The position numbers and the translations under genes are program-made. Under the pieces are notes generated by a model, which worked only from the letters and a program-made list of their open reading frames with translations, was not told where the DNA came from and did not search any database. Positions 18,706 through 29,400 of a stretch of 64,000 nucleotides of DNA are shown piece by piece. Each line of letters starts with the position of its first letter. The first letter of the stretch is position 1. Source of the DNA: Eubacterium sp. (GTDB taxonomy: Bacteria > Bacillota > Clostridia > Lachnospirales > Lachnospiraceae); NCBI GenBank assembly GCA_024684035.1, contig JAIKXQ010000044.1, positions 1-64,000 of the forward strand. Reading direction: 5' to 3'.

Positions 18706-18749
18706 GGAGCGTAATGGTTATAGGGAACACGAAACATATTTCCTATAGC
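18706..18749 (+). repeat. Truncated family A repeat (A6) in the nadB leader
   Basis: Retains CGGAGCG and the terminal hairpin TATAGGGAA ... TTTCCTATA seen at the 3' end of complete A copies; the first three quarters are absent. It lies between the nadB promoter and start codon, so it would be part of the nadB 5' UTR. Confidence 0.6.
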
Positions 18750-18768
18750 AGAACATTAGTTGAGTGGT

Positions 18769-18797
18769 ATTATAGACTGCAGTATGGCAGGTGTCAA
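18769..18797 (-). promoter_or_regulatory. nadB promoter (perfect consensus)
   Basis: Minus strand: TTGACA (18797-18792), spacer 17, TATAAT (18774-18769). The -35 box lies inside the palindrome at 18788-18805, so a bound repressor would block RNA polymerase. Confidence 0.85.
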
Positions 18798-18805
18798 GAC
18801 ACCTG
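18788..18805. promoter_or_regulatory. NiaR operator candidate 1
   Basis: Perfect palindrome CAGGTGTC-AA-GACACCTG. The TGTC-N2-GACA core recurs in operator 2. NiaR control is inferred from the linked niaR gene and the position over the nadB -35. Confidence 0.8.
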
Positions 18806-18822
18806 TAAATATAATCCGGCCA

Positions 18823-18838
18823 AGCTGTCTTGACAGCT
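18823..18838. promoter_or_regulatory. NiaR operator candidate 2
   Basis: Perfect palindrome AGCTGTC-TT-GACAGCT, sharing the TGTC-N2-GACA core with operator 1. It covers the nadA -35 (TTGACA, 18830-18835). Centre-to-centre distance to operator 1 is about 34 bp, near three helical turns. Confidence 0.8.
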
Positions 18839-18858
18839 GTTTTTGTACTGTATATAAT
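18830..18858 (+). promoter_or_regulatory. nadA promoter (perfect consensus)
   Basis: TTGACA (18830-18835), spacer 17, TATAAT (18853-18858). It mirrors the nadB promoter on the other strand. Confidence 0.88.
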
Positions 18859-18898
18859 GGGTACAATTTAATTGAACTCATAGAAAAGGATAAAGCTT

Positions 18899-19819
18899 AT
18901 GACAACAACCAGAGAACTACAGGATCGAATACTGGAACTCAAGAAAAAAAATGACGTGTGCATTCTTGCCCACGCCTATCAGAGTCACGATATCTGGGAG
19001 GTTGCCGATTACGTCGGAGACTCCTACGGACTGAGTGTTCAGGCCTCCAAAGCGCCTCAGAAAACTGTACTGATGGCCGGTGTACGCTTCATGGCTGAGA
19101 CCTGCAAGATTCTTTCTCCGGACAAAAAAGTCCTTCTCGCAAACTCCATGGCTGGCTGTCCCATGGCCCAGGAGATGGACAAGGACGCCGTTCTCAGGAT
19201 GAAAGAGGAGAACCCCGGCTTCGCCACGGTAGCCTACATCAATACCACCGCCAGCCTGAAGACTGCTGTTGACGTGATTGTCACATCCTCATCCGCAGTC
19301 AAAATCATCCGCAATATGCCGGAGAAGGACATCCTCTTTATTCCGGACTGCAACCTCGGCCGCTGGGTGGCTGACCAGATCCCGGAGAAAAATTTCCGCT
19401 TCTTCAACGGCGGCTGCCCGACGCACCTGCGGATCACACCCCTGGAAGTAGCGCAGGCACGCGCTGCGCATCCGGGTGCCCTTATACTTGTCCATCCGGA
19501 ATGCCGTCCGGAAGTAACAGAGCTGTCTGATTACGCCGGAAGTACCACAGGTATCATGAAATACGCAAAGGAAAGTGACGCAAAAGAGTTTATCATCGGC
19601 ACAGAGAGCAGCATTGTCCAGCATCTGCAGTTCGAATGCCCGGACAAAAAGTTCTGGCTTCTCTCCAAACAGTGCGTCTGCCACAATATGAAAATGACCA
19701 CTCTTGTGGATATCTACAACGCAGTAGCCGGCATCGGCGGCGAAGAGATCTTCCTCTCCGATGAAGTCATCGAAGCATCCAAAAAACCCATCGACCGCAT
19801 GATCGAACTTGGCGGCTAA
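18899..19819 (+). CDS. nadA: Quinolinate synthase
   Basis: [4Fe-4S] enzyme condensing iminoaspartate with dihydroxyacetone phosphate to quinolinate. The 306 residues have the three-fold repeat architecture with NadA motifs: AHAYQSHDIWEVADYVGDS, VRFMAETCKIL, LANSMAGCPMA, IFIPDCNLGRWVA, VHPECRPEV, GTESSIVQHL and the C-terminal KQCVCHNMKM cysteines. AAAAGGA RBS 8 bases upstream. It is divergent from nadB-nadC-niaR and shares its control region. Confidence 0.97.
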   Translation: MTTTRELQDRILELKKKNDVCILAHAYQSHDIWEVADYVGDSYGLSVQASKAPQKTVLMAGVRFMAETCKILSPDKKVLLANSMAGCPMAQEMDKDAVLRMKEENPGFATVAYINTTASLKTAVDVIVTSSSAVKIIRNMPEKDILFIPDCNLGRWVADQIPEKNFRFFNGGCPTHLRITPLEVAQARAAHPGALILVHPECRPEVTELSDYAGSTTGIMKYAKESDAKEFIIGTESSIVQHLQFECPDKKFWLLSKQCVCHNMKMTTLVDIYNAVAGIGGEEIFLSDEVIEASKKPIDRMIELGG

Positions 19820-19878
19820 TCAAAGTCCGCAAGCGGAGCGTTTTGTCTCATAGAGAATGCGGAGCAATTTCCTATGAG
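19819..19878 (+). repeat. Family A repeat with internal deletion (A5)
   Basis: Contains the first block (CAAAGTCCGCAAGCGGA) joined directly to the last block (GCGTTTTGTCTCATAGAGAATGC ... TTTCCTATGAG, described in parts). About 115 internal bases found in A1, A3 and A4 are missing. The junction falls in the shared tetramer GCGGA(GCG). Terminator follows at once. Confidence 0.75.
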
Positions 19879-19886
19879 TCCGGAAA

Positions 19887-19936
19887 AAGAACCACCGCAT
19901 CCGCCGGCATCACAGCCGGCAGGAGCGGTGGTTCTT
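19887..19936. terminator. Bidirectional terminator between nadA and the Sel1-like gene
   Basis: Long stem: GAACCACCGC (19889-19898) with GCGGTGGTTC (19925-19934), plus GCCGGC pairing inside. TTCTTCTTTATAT follows on the plus strand and CTTTTTCC on the minus strand. It serves two convergent genes. Confidence 0.9.
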
Positions 19937-19953
19937 CTTTATATATTCTACTT

Positions 19954-20334
19954 TCAGCGTCCTCTGTGGCTCTTGCCCTTTCCCAGGGAGAGCAACAGTC
20001 GCTGTGCATCCTCATTTCCTCTCTTCGCTGCGTAGCCGGCCCACTTTCTAGCCTTCTCCGGACTCTTTTCGCAGTCTCTCGTTCCTTTCGCGTATCCTTC
20101 TGCCAGCAGAAATGCCGCCTCCACATCTCCTCTGGCCGCTTTGTCGATCAGATCAAACTTCTCTGATTTCGGTACCTCGACCTTTACTCCCTGACTCTTC
20201 AGCTGATCAAAAAAGTTCAGCCTTGCCTGCATTCTCTCTCCCATTTCCCTATCCATAGTTCCACTCTTTCCATACTTTCTTTTTTTCCGGGGTTCCCGTC
20301 CCGGACGTTCGTCCAGCGCACTCATGTTAGACAT
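19954..20334 (-). CDS. Small Sel1-like repeat protein
   Basis: A 126-residue protein with one or two Sel1/TPR-like helical hairpins: IDKAARGDVEAAFLLAEGYA followed by KSPEKARKWAGYAAKRGNEDAQ. The N-terminus is basic and disordered (RPGREPRKKRKYGK). Such repeats mediate protein-protein contacts; no catalytic feature is visible. The start is uncertain: neither ATG 20334 nor ATG 20256 has a good RBS. Convergent with nadA. Confidence 0.6.
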   Translation of the reverse strand: MSNMSALDERPGREPRKKRKYGKSGTMDREMGERMQARLNFFDQLKSQGVKVEVPKSEKFDLIDKAARGDVEAAFLLAEGYAKGTRDCEKSPEKARKWAGYAAKRGNEDAQRLLLSLGKGKSHRGR

Positions 20335-20340
20335 TTAAGC

Positions 20341-20396
20341 TTGTATAAGTCCTACGCATGGCTCCACGCTTCGCGCTCTCGCCATGCTTATACATC
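20341..20396. other. Stem-loop upstream of the Sel1-like gene
   Basis: Outer arms CTTGTATAAG / CTTATACATC and inner GCATGGC / GCCATGC enclose CTCCACGCTTCGCGCTCTC. No T-tract. It may be the 5' leader of the Sel1-like gene or a degraded repeat. Confidence 0.4.
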
Positions 20397-20407
20397 ATAG
20401 TTTACCT

Positions 20408-20442
20408 CAAAAGGGCACATGCGAAAACTGTCACATGTGCCC
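20408..20442 (-). terminator. Terminator of the giant adhesin gene
   Basis: GGGCACATG (20413-20421) with CATGTGCCC (20434-20442), perfect 9-bp stem. On the minus strand it is followed by TTTTG. 33 bases after the stop codon. Confidence 0.85.
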
Positions 20443-20474
20443 AAAATAAACATATTCCTGTAGTTATTTTTTGA

Positions 20475-23400
20475 TCAGTGCTTTTTGTAGCCCCGTCTCA
20501 TGATCACAAGTGCGAGAAGGATCAGTCCAACTGCCACAAGTATGTACAAATCACGCATGACGGTGGAGCTGTCACCTGTCTGCACCGGACTGCGGAGTCC
20601 GATGGCCTCTCCTTTCGCGTTGAAGACCACGTACCGGTTGTTGCTGATTTCGATCTCATATCCGCCCTCCGGTACATAATCGATCTTCGGGAGCTTGTCT
20701 ATATCAATGGTCCGTTCAACCTCCTCTCTTGTCATGGGAACAAGTGGTTCATCCCCGTCTTCCGATGCCGCCTGATCCGGCCTCCCGGTCGCATCCGCCG
20801 GTTTCGATGCCTGCGGGGTCGTCTTTGCATCGGCCGGTTCTGTCACCATCGGGGTTTCCCCGGCAGATCCCGTGGTCTTCGGCACAGGAGTCGGCGTCGG
20901 CGTACTTGCCACATTCACAACCCTGGCAACTTCCTGAACATAGAGTTCCTGACCTCCCACGCGCTTATCTTCTGCCACGAAGGAAACCGGTTCGGTCGCC
21001 TCATAGCCCGCGGGCGCCTCTACCTCGTACAGCTGATAGGTTTTGCCCACTTCCATGGATGCCGTCTCTTTGCCGGAGAGGATTTTTTCTCCCTTCTCTG
21101 ATGTCCATGCTGCCAGTACTGTTCCGGACTCATCCCGAATCTCGAACTTCGCGCCCGCCAGATACTTGCCCTGTTCATCAACCTTCGATACACTCAGCAT
21201 GATCTGCGGCTCCAGCCATACATAGGAGTCGCCTTCCTTAAGGAGACCGCCCTCCTCATCCGTCGCAAGGGTGCGGTCTGTCTGGGCACTGTCCTTGCTG
21301 CCGGCATCCTTCGGAGCACCGGTGTCGGGAATGACAACCACGCTGCTCTTCACTGCCGCATCTTCTTTTTGCAGGGCGGTGGAGAAATAGAACGCTGATC
21401 CGGACTTTCTGTATCCCGCCGGCGCATCCACCTCCTGGATCTTGTAATCATATCCGGGGATCAGCCTGTCGAAGGTGACACGGCCATAACTGTTCGTCTC
21501 TGCCCGGGCAACCTGAACCCAGATTCCGTTCTCCGTCAAAGCATCTCCTCCGGAAACCTCTGTATTACCCTTATCATCAACAGATTCGTCATCGCCACCG
21601 GAGCCGCCGGTATTTCCGTCGTCTGACGGGGTGCCGTCAACTGCCCCTGTTCCGTTTTCCTGCCCCGAGGAAACACCCTGCAGGGTCTGTGATCCGGAAA
21701 GGATCGTATCTGTCCTTCGGTAGAGTCCGTAGACAGCACCTGCCAGAGCGGTCATCTTTGACTCCTTCTTCTCTCCGTCTTCTGTCCGTGATTGTCCCAG
21801 ATAATCCTCTCTGTCCAGTTTGATCATCGAGATCTTTCCGTAATTATACCGGTTGATAATCTCTGTCACTGTCTTCTGGTCTTCTTCGACTGTACGAAGA
21901 GTTTTCTCTTCAGATGGCTCATTCTGAACGGTGGTGATCACCGGTTCCCTGCCCCTGAGATCTACTTCGTAGACCGTCCGGTTCTGCCGGATTCTGTCAT
22001 TGTCTCCGCTATCTTCTCGAACCTCCTTCATATAGAGCACCGTGTGGGGCAGTCCCGTAATTCGCACCGAACCGTCTGCGCCGGTGACCACCCGGGCCTC
22101 TGCGCCGATTTTGTTGTCTGTAAGCCCTCCTGTCCAGGTCAGATCGGAAGGAACTGCGCAGTCTTCTTCAGAATGCCTCAGAGAATCGTCATCTGCAGTC
22201 ACTCCGCCGTGAGCCTCATGGTTTCCGCCGTCTCCGGCCTCCGTGACCTGATGCCCGTCTTCACTTCCAGTCATCTGCGAAATCCGGTAGGGAACCCTGG
22301 CATTCTCATCTGTATAGAAGGCAAAGGTTACTCCCTGAAGTGGAAGATAGGACGGTTTTTCTTCGTCCTCGTTACTCTGAAGAACCTTCCGGAACTTCAG
22401 GGTGCTGATGGACACATCAGAGACATGAAGTTCTTTGGTTTCTCCATGATACGAGATCTCATTCACCACTCCCGTCCTGAATTTTCCGACGGCGTGAATC
22501 CGTCCGTCCAGCCGGTATCCCGCCGATGCCTCTTTCTCTATCACATAGTAATACTTTCCGGGCGTAAGATGCGTGAATACAGCCTCACCCTCCGCATTTG
22601 TCTGAAGAATGATTTCCTTTCCTGTCCCATCCAGAGAGGCGTTCAGTCTGCTATCATTCGCAGACAACGTACCCGCCTGAATTTCATCTCCGAGATCATC
22701 AGTACTCTCGAAGAGCTGGTACTTCGCGTCGCGGACCGGATTTCCGAAACAGCGGTCCGTCTTTGTCAGAAGGATCCGGTTGTCCTGCTGTGGGTTTGTG
22801 ATCACGATCGTGAAATCACAGAGTCTCGTCCCGCCGCCCTGCGTATCTTCGTTCTCATCGGAGGAATCGGAGCTTCCTGTCGTCCGTCTTCCTTCACTCT
22901 TTACATTCTGTTCCACTCTTGCCACCAGCGACGCGCCTTCTCTTTCTTCTCCTTCGGCGTCGGTAATGGGGACTTCTCTCGCCGGTCTGTTATCCTGATC
23001 CAGGAGCTGAACCGTTCCGTAATCGTCCATGATCATGAAGCGGATCGGAGAAATCAACATATATCCTTCCGGCGCCTGCACCTCTTCGAGCTGGTAGGCG
23101 TAACCCTGAATCAGCCCCACCTGCTGTCGCTCCCAGAGAATTTTTCCGCTGCCTCTGTCCGTAGAAAGGTTCTGCGTCGTGCTGTCCGTGGGATTGAAGT
23201 CCTGATCCAGAAGCCGTATGCGGAAGATCGCTCCTCCCTGTGCTTTTGTCCCGGACTCCCCGGCCGCCTGATTCTCAAACACCTGTCCAAGTTTGCTGAT
23301 GGTTAGTGTATTAGCATAGTCCTGAACGGTAATGAAGGTATAGATTGCATCCTCTCCTGTCCACGTGGAGAGCACATGACCGTTCTGTTCCGACAGTCCC

Positions 23401-26400
23401 TTCAGAGAAACACTGCTGTTGTAAGTATTCTCTCCTACGACCACCTCGTATACATACGGGTCTATCTGGAATCCGGGCGCCGCCTTGGTCTCTTTAATAT
23501 AATATTTGCCCCACTTCAGATTCACGAATTCCGCCAGCCCGTCACTGTCTGTCAGCGCTCTGCTTACAAAATCTTTCTCTGTGTCAAAAGCACTTCCTTC
23601 CTTTGTCGCCAGATCCCGTTCCGCACATTCGCGGGATGTAAAAATGGAATATTCCGCGTCGCCTACATGCTCCGTGATATGATCCTTGCGAACCTTATCG
23701 AGCTCGATGCAGCCGGGCAGTCTGCTGTCAACGACATAAAGGCTCTTCTCGTCCGCCATCTTTCGGATCTGCTCTTCCAGATCCTCCTTTGACTGCCCTT
23801 CTTTCACCGTGACATACCCTTTTGCAAAGGAGCTGTTCTCACCGTCACTTTCTCCCAGAAGGATAACCTTGCCGTCACTGCTCTCGTCAACGGTAAACGC
23901 GTACTTCGTGTCACTCTTCTGATAATAGAAGGGAGCATCCATCTCCAGGAAATAATAATGTCCGGACAGCAACCCCCGGGAGAGCAGGGTTTTCTGCCTC
24001 TCATTCAGTTTTGCACTCTCGGCGATGGTGTCTTTGGTAATATTGCCTGCCGTGGACAGGAGTCCGTTTTCGTCCGTAACCATTACCTGAAGCAGCGTGT
24101 CTGCCTGGACATTGTATCCGCCCAAAAGGCCACCCGCCCAATAGAGACCGTATTTGGCCGCGCCGAGCTTCTTTAGATTGTTTTCGGCGTCTGTTTTAAC
24201 AAAGGCCGCCTCCGCGAAAATCCGTCGGTTTGTCAGGGTCAGAACATCGCCGTCTTCGTTCACGCTGACGTTTCCTGCCCTGTTGCCGCCCGACGAAAGT
24301 TCGATTTTACCCTCTGAATTCAGACGGAACGTGACCGGATCCATATGGCAGAACCTGGCGTTGTCCTTCTCCACCAGTACATAGGTATTTCCGGCAGTGA
24401 GAACCCCTGAGATTCTGCGGGCATTCGGATTTTCTTCTCCGCCTCCGTCTGCGGAATCATTCCCCGTCTGACCGGTTGCTCCGTTTCCCGAAGAACCGGA
24501 GGATGTGTTTCCTGTGGCCGGTCTGCTACCGGCCTTCCAGCTGTACACAGGCTCACCCTCAAAGCTGCCTTCTGCATTCTGCTGATCGGCACTGTAGATT
24601 GACAATTCCACGCCGTCTTCATACGTGAGTTGCTGATTCTGATCATCCTTGACGATGGTGATTTCCGTCTTGGCGTCACTGAATTCCACCACAGCCTCTA
24701 CTTTGACTTTGTCACCGTCGATCACCGTAGTTTCCGTCACTCCGGCAGATATTTTTTTACCGGTGGAGCTTCCCGCCGGCGGATCCTCAAGATCAATGCT
24801 GTTGCTGTAATCACCGGCCGTGAGTTTCACCGGCTGCACGCTATTGTTGACCGAATATCCGGCAGGAGCCTCAATCTCCCGAACCCAGTAAATAGTATCC
24901 CAGGCAAGCCCGTAGAACACAGCCTCGCCTTCCGCATTCGTCGCAATGCCGCCGCTCTTCTGTCCGTTTGTGTGATCAAACGTATCGTAGTATTCCGCAG
25001 GAGTTGTGCACGCCTTGTCCGTATAGAGTTCAAAGACCGCTCCCTCCAGAGGTGACGTTCCGTCTGACGCTGTTTTCTTTACCCGGATCTGTCCCGGAAT
25101 CGGTTCATCGATAACAGGCGTTCCCGGATAGGAATTCGGCCACTTCGGAATCATATCTTCCAGACGGTAGTCCGTAATCGGCTCTTCCGGGCTCTTGCTG
25201 TCAATAACAATGACTTTTCCATCTGTGTCACTGTCCACAGAAAATCTGTATTCCGTTGCATTGATCTGATATCCTCTGGGAGCGCGGACTTCCTTCAGGA
25301 TGTAGTCTCCGGCCACCAGACCTCCGTTTTCCGTAAATTTCTCTTCGTCTCTATATTCCTCGAAGTTGGATGTCGTAAGGAACCCGTATCCGTTTCCGGT
25401 CGTGAACTCCCCGAATTTTGTCCTTCCGCCCTGTGTGTCTTCCTGATAAAGAGCAAAGACTGCTCCGTCCAGGTATTTATAAAGCTTTCCTGTCCCGGCG
25501 GAATCCCGGTTTAATGCAGCTTTCTGCAGGATCGCCGTGGTGCCCATGATTCTCTTGTTGACAATACCAAGCACAGAACCCTGATCAATATTCAGCGCCA
25601 CATCATTTTTCGCCTCCGGATTCGCACCGGTACCTGTGAGCGCATAGCCCTCTTCCAGAGGATCCAGTTCCCACGCGGAACCGTTTTCGGAGACATGTAC
25701 CGTATAGGCGTCGATGAGCGCCGTCTCATCTCCGGTCTCATGAGGCTTCTGGTACTGTTTCTCCGCGTCTGCGTCCCGATAGGTCTCCCGGATGATGTAG
25801 GTGCCGCCGGCGCTGAGTTTTCCGGTGAGATTCCACTTCGGGGCATCCTTGACATCCTGATTCCCCTTGAATTCGAATTCATCAATCTTCGTCGTGCCGT
25901 CCGCCTCATAGATCGTCAGGATCACGCCATCCGCGTTTTTTCCGAACTGGTCAGTTTTTACAACATACAACTGGGTGATGGCGTCGTTCAGATCCGCCTC
26001 GTAGACGCGGATTCTGCCGCCCTCATTCTCTGTCTGATTCTCCGCAAGCCGGGTCAGTCTGCTGTCGGAAACCTCACTGTTGTTTCCGAAACTCACGCCG
26101 TCTTTTCCCACCACTACACGATAAGTATTCCCGTCGAGCCTGTAGCTTTTGGGCGCTTTCGTCTCTTTGAGATAATAGGTTCCCCATGGCAGCGAGTCAA
26201 ACCGTATTTCACCGTTTTCATCGGTCACCTGCGGGTTATCATAGGGATCCGCAGCAGTACCGTCCGCCTTTTCCTGCAACAGAGACGCATTTGTTGTGTC
26301 GAGTTTTGTTTTGCATTCCCTGTCCGTGTAGAGGGTATACTCCGCATCCTTCAGCACTTTCGCACTGTCATTCACGTCTCTCTTAGTAAGCTTCAGCGTC

Positions 26401-29400
26401 ACCGGACGGATATAGTTCACCAGTGTCCCTGCTCCGACATCCCCGGGAGTTGCTGCTTTGACGACGTTTTTTCCGTCGTCATCCGCGGTGATCTCAAATT
26501 CCCAGGTCAGCTCCGGATTGGAATAGTATCCCTCCGGGGCTTTCGTCTCCGTCAGGATGTATGTGCCGACAGGTAAACCTTTCGACAGCTTCTTATTCGC
26601 CGGAATCGAGCCGTAAAAAACATTGGAAAGCCCTGACGATGAAGAATCAAATCTTCCGTCCGCTCCTGTGGTGAGGTTCTCCAGCACCTGATCCACTACT
26701 TTGTTCGAAGGATCCTGCGGGTCGCTCTTCAGACTTTCCAGTTTGAAGACAGCTCCCGCGATCCCGTTTCTCTTCACCGTATTGTCGACTTTCTCAAAAG
26801 AAAAGAACGCAAGATAGCGGTGATTGCGAAGGGTAACGGTTGTCCCTCCGGTGACAAAGGCGCCGATTCCAAGTGTATCGTCTGCCGCCTCCTGATCCGC
26901 GGTAGCAGCCGTTGTATTTCCAGCCGTCCCGTCGTCACCGGTCAGCATGATCTTTTTTCCGTCCTCAGAAACCGTAAAACGCAACTCCGCCTTCGGCTCA
27001 GTGTATTGTCCGGTTCCGTTGTCCAGGGACTCCCTGAGTGTATAAGCCTCCCCGGCAATGAGTTTTCCGGTAAACGTAACATCAGCCTTCGACGCTGTAG
27101 TGGTCCACACCGCCGTCTGCTGCGCTCCTGTTCCGGAAAAAACAACCTCCGGAGCAGTTGCTGTACTGTTGATCTTCGATCCGTCAGCGGCGTCCGCGAA
27201 TCTTCCCTGCAGGGTCATCGTGGCTCCGGACACTTTTTCTCCGTTCTGATCCGTCTTCTTGAACGTAAACGAAGTGCGGGCGTCTTTCATGACGGCCTCG
27301 ATGTTATCTCCGCCTTTGATTCCCGTCACAGGAGCCGCCGCCGTGTAGCCGGCCGGAGGTTTGATTTCCTTGAGTGTATAGGTCTCACCGCTCACCAGAA
27401 TACCGGAAAGCGTCAGACTGCCGTCGCTTCCGAACTCGCTTCCGCTCAGGCTGAACGACAGTTCATCATCCGTCAACGGGTAGTGTACATTGGATGACAG
27501 CGCAAAGTTTTTGCTGTCAGTGGCGGTGAGCAGGAATTCCGCCTCGGCAAGCTCGCCGTCGGCGCCGCCGGTAAGGGTATTTCCGGCTGCTCCCTGCTTC
27601 CGGATGGTCAGTTTTGTGGGTGTATTATGAATTGTCACCCGGTTATCACCGCTCTCGCTGTCTTCAAAAACAACCTCGGCCTCTCCCGCTGTCGCCTTTG
27701 ATACTACGAAATAATAGAGCTTTGAATTCTTCACATAGCCCGGCTGCTGACTGTCTGTTTCCTGAAGTGCATACTGTCCCCAGGGGAGATTGCGGATGAC
27801 GAGTTTCGACTCCTGAAGTCCGCTGCCGTTGGCCTTCGACGCGCCTGTAGTCACCACAGAAAGCGATGCCTGCGCATTATTCTCACTGTCTGCCGACTTC
27901 TGATCATAGACATATACACCTTCCTCATCCGTTCCCAGCAGCCTGTCTACCACCTTGCTCTTTCCGGACTTTCCGCCCGGATAAACCAGCAGCTGAAAAG
28001 TCGCCTGATAGCCGGCTGCGCTGCCGACTCCCGTGTAGTCCGCCTGAGGGTCTGACTTGTCAAAGATCTTCGTCACTTCCACAGATCCGGTCTTAAAGAT
28101 ACTCGTATCTCGTTCATCCGTGAAGTACTTCCGCATGGCCGTTCCTGCAGCGTTTCTTGGCCTGATATCCTGAGGACCGGGAGATGGCTCATAAGGACCG
28201 TACTCCTGAGAATCAAGAGCATAGCCCAGATCATCCGTCACCTCCGGAGCCGCAACTTCCCGGATGTAGTACTTCTTTCCGGTGTCACAGACAAAAGTAA
28301 TCTGACCGTTCTTATCCGTCCAGGCAGAGTCCACAACCTCATCGACGGCTCCGTCCTCATCCTTTGTGTAGAGTTCATACTCCGCGAACTGAATCGGAAT
28401 GGGCGTGCCGTCCACCGAGAGGGCATCGACCTTGGTCATGGTCATCATACTGAACTGATTTGCAGTGGCTGAACCGGAGGAAACCGCCTCTGCTTTTGCC
28501 GTCACATAGGCCGTATGCGGCGCGGTTCCCCAGGTCAGTCCCGCCGTATTGGATGTGGCATCACTTGCCGTCGCCTTTGTCACTACGGTGCTGTAGGTGA
28601 GACGGTAGGCGTTTGTTCCGGCGTTTGAAGGAAAGTCGACCTGCAGATTGGTAATACCGCTCCGCTCTTTTTTAACCGTAACTTTTATTTGATTCTCATT
28701 TTCTGTACCAAAGGCATCCCGGGATCCGTCAAAAAGCTTCGTAAGCCCGTTCTGCCTCGAACTCTGGTCTACCCGGTAGAGCAGGATCGTCTTCTTCTGC
28801 AGATTCTGACTCTCCGGCACAGTGTCTCTTAATACAGGATTGCCGCTGCCTGTGGAAAGGCTCATACCAGCCGGATTGACATCAATCGTCCAGCTGTTCG
28901 TCCGTCCTTCCTTGCTGTAGAGACCCTTTTTGCCGAGGACACTTGCCACTGCGGCAGCTTCGCTCTTCGACGAGGCCGTCACTTCCGTGTCCTTACCACT
29001 CCGCGGCTTAAAATGAAGTGCACAGGTATTATCCGCGCCAAAGGTCACGGGAAGCGCCTCCGGCTGACTGCTGTCTGAGCCGAGGAAACCCTCTTTTTCG
29101 TAAAAATCCACAAGATCCGTGTTGATCTTCACATAGAAATCCAACACACAGGATTCCTCAAGGTCTGCCTTCCAGTTGACCGAAATCTTCTTGTTGCCGG
29201 CCTCATTTGACACTTTCACTTCTGCCTGATCGGCCGCCACCACACTCCCGAGGCTGTTCCGGAGCACCGGCTTGTACTGTTCAGCATCGGCTCCCAGGAT
29301 CGTGTATTCCTCCCGCAAAAGAGGATATTTCGTGCCACCGGATGTATAGTAGAGCGCATTTCCCTCCGGATTGTCCTCTGTGAAATCATCTGTAAAGGAC

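Noticed and set aside
21792..23306. 504-codon open frame on the plus strand inside the adhesin gene
   Set aside because: It lies opposite the 12-kb adhesin frame, has no RBS and no recognisable domain. The adhesin frame shows clear repeated domains, so this is an antisense shadow.
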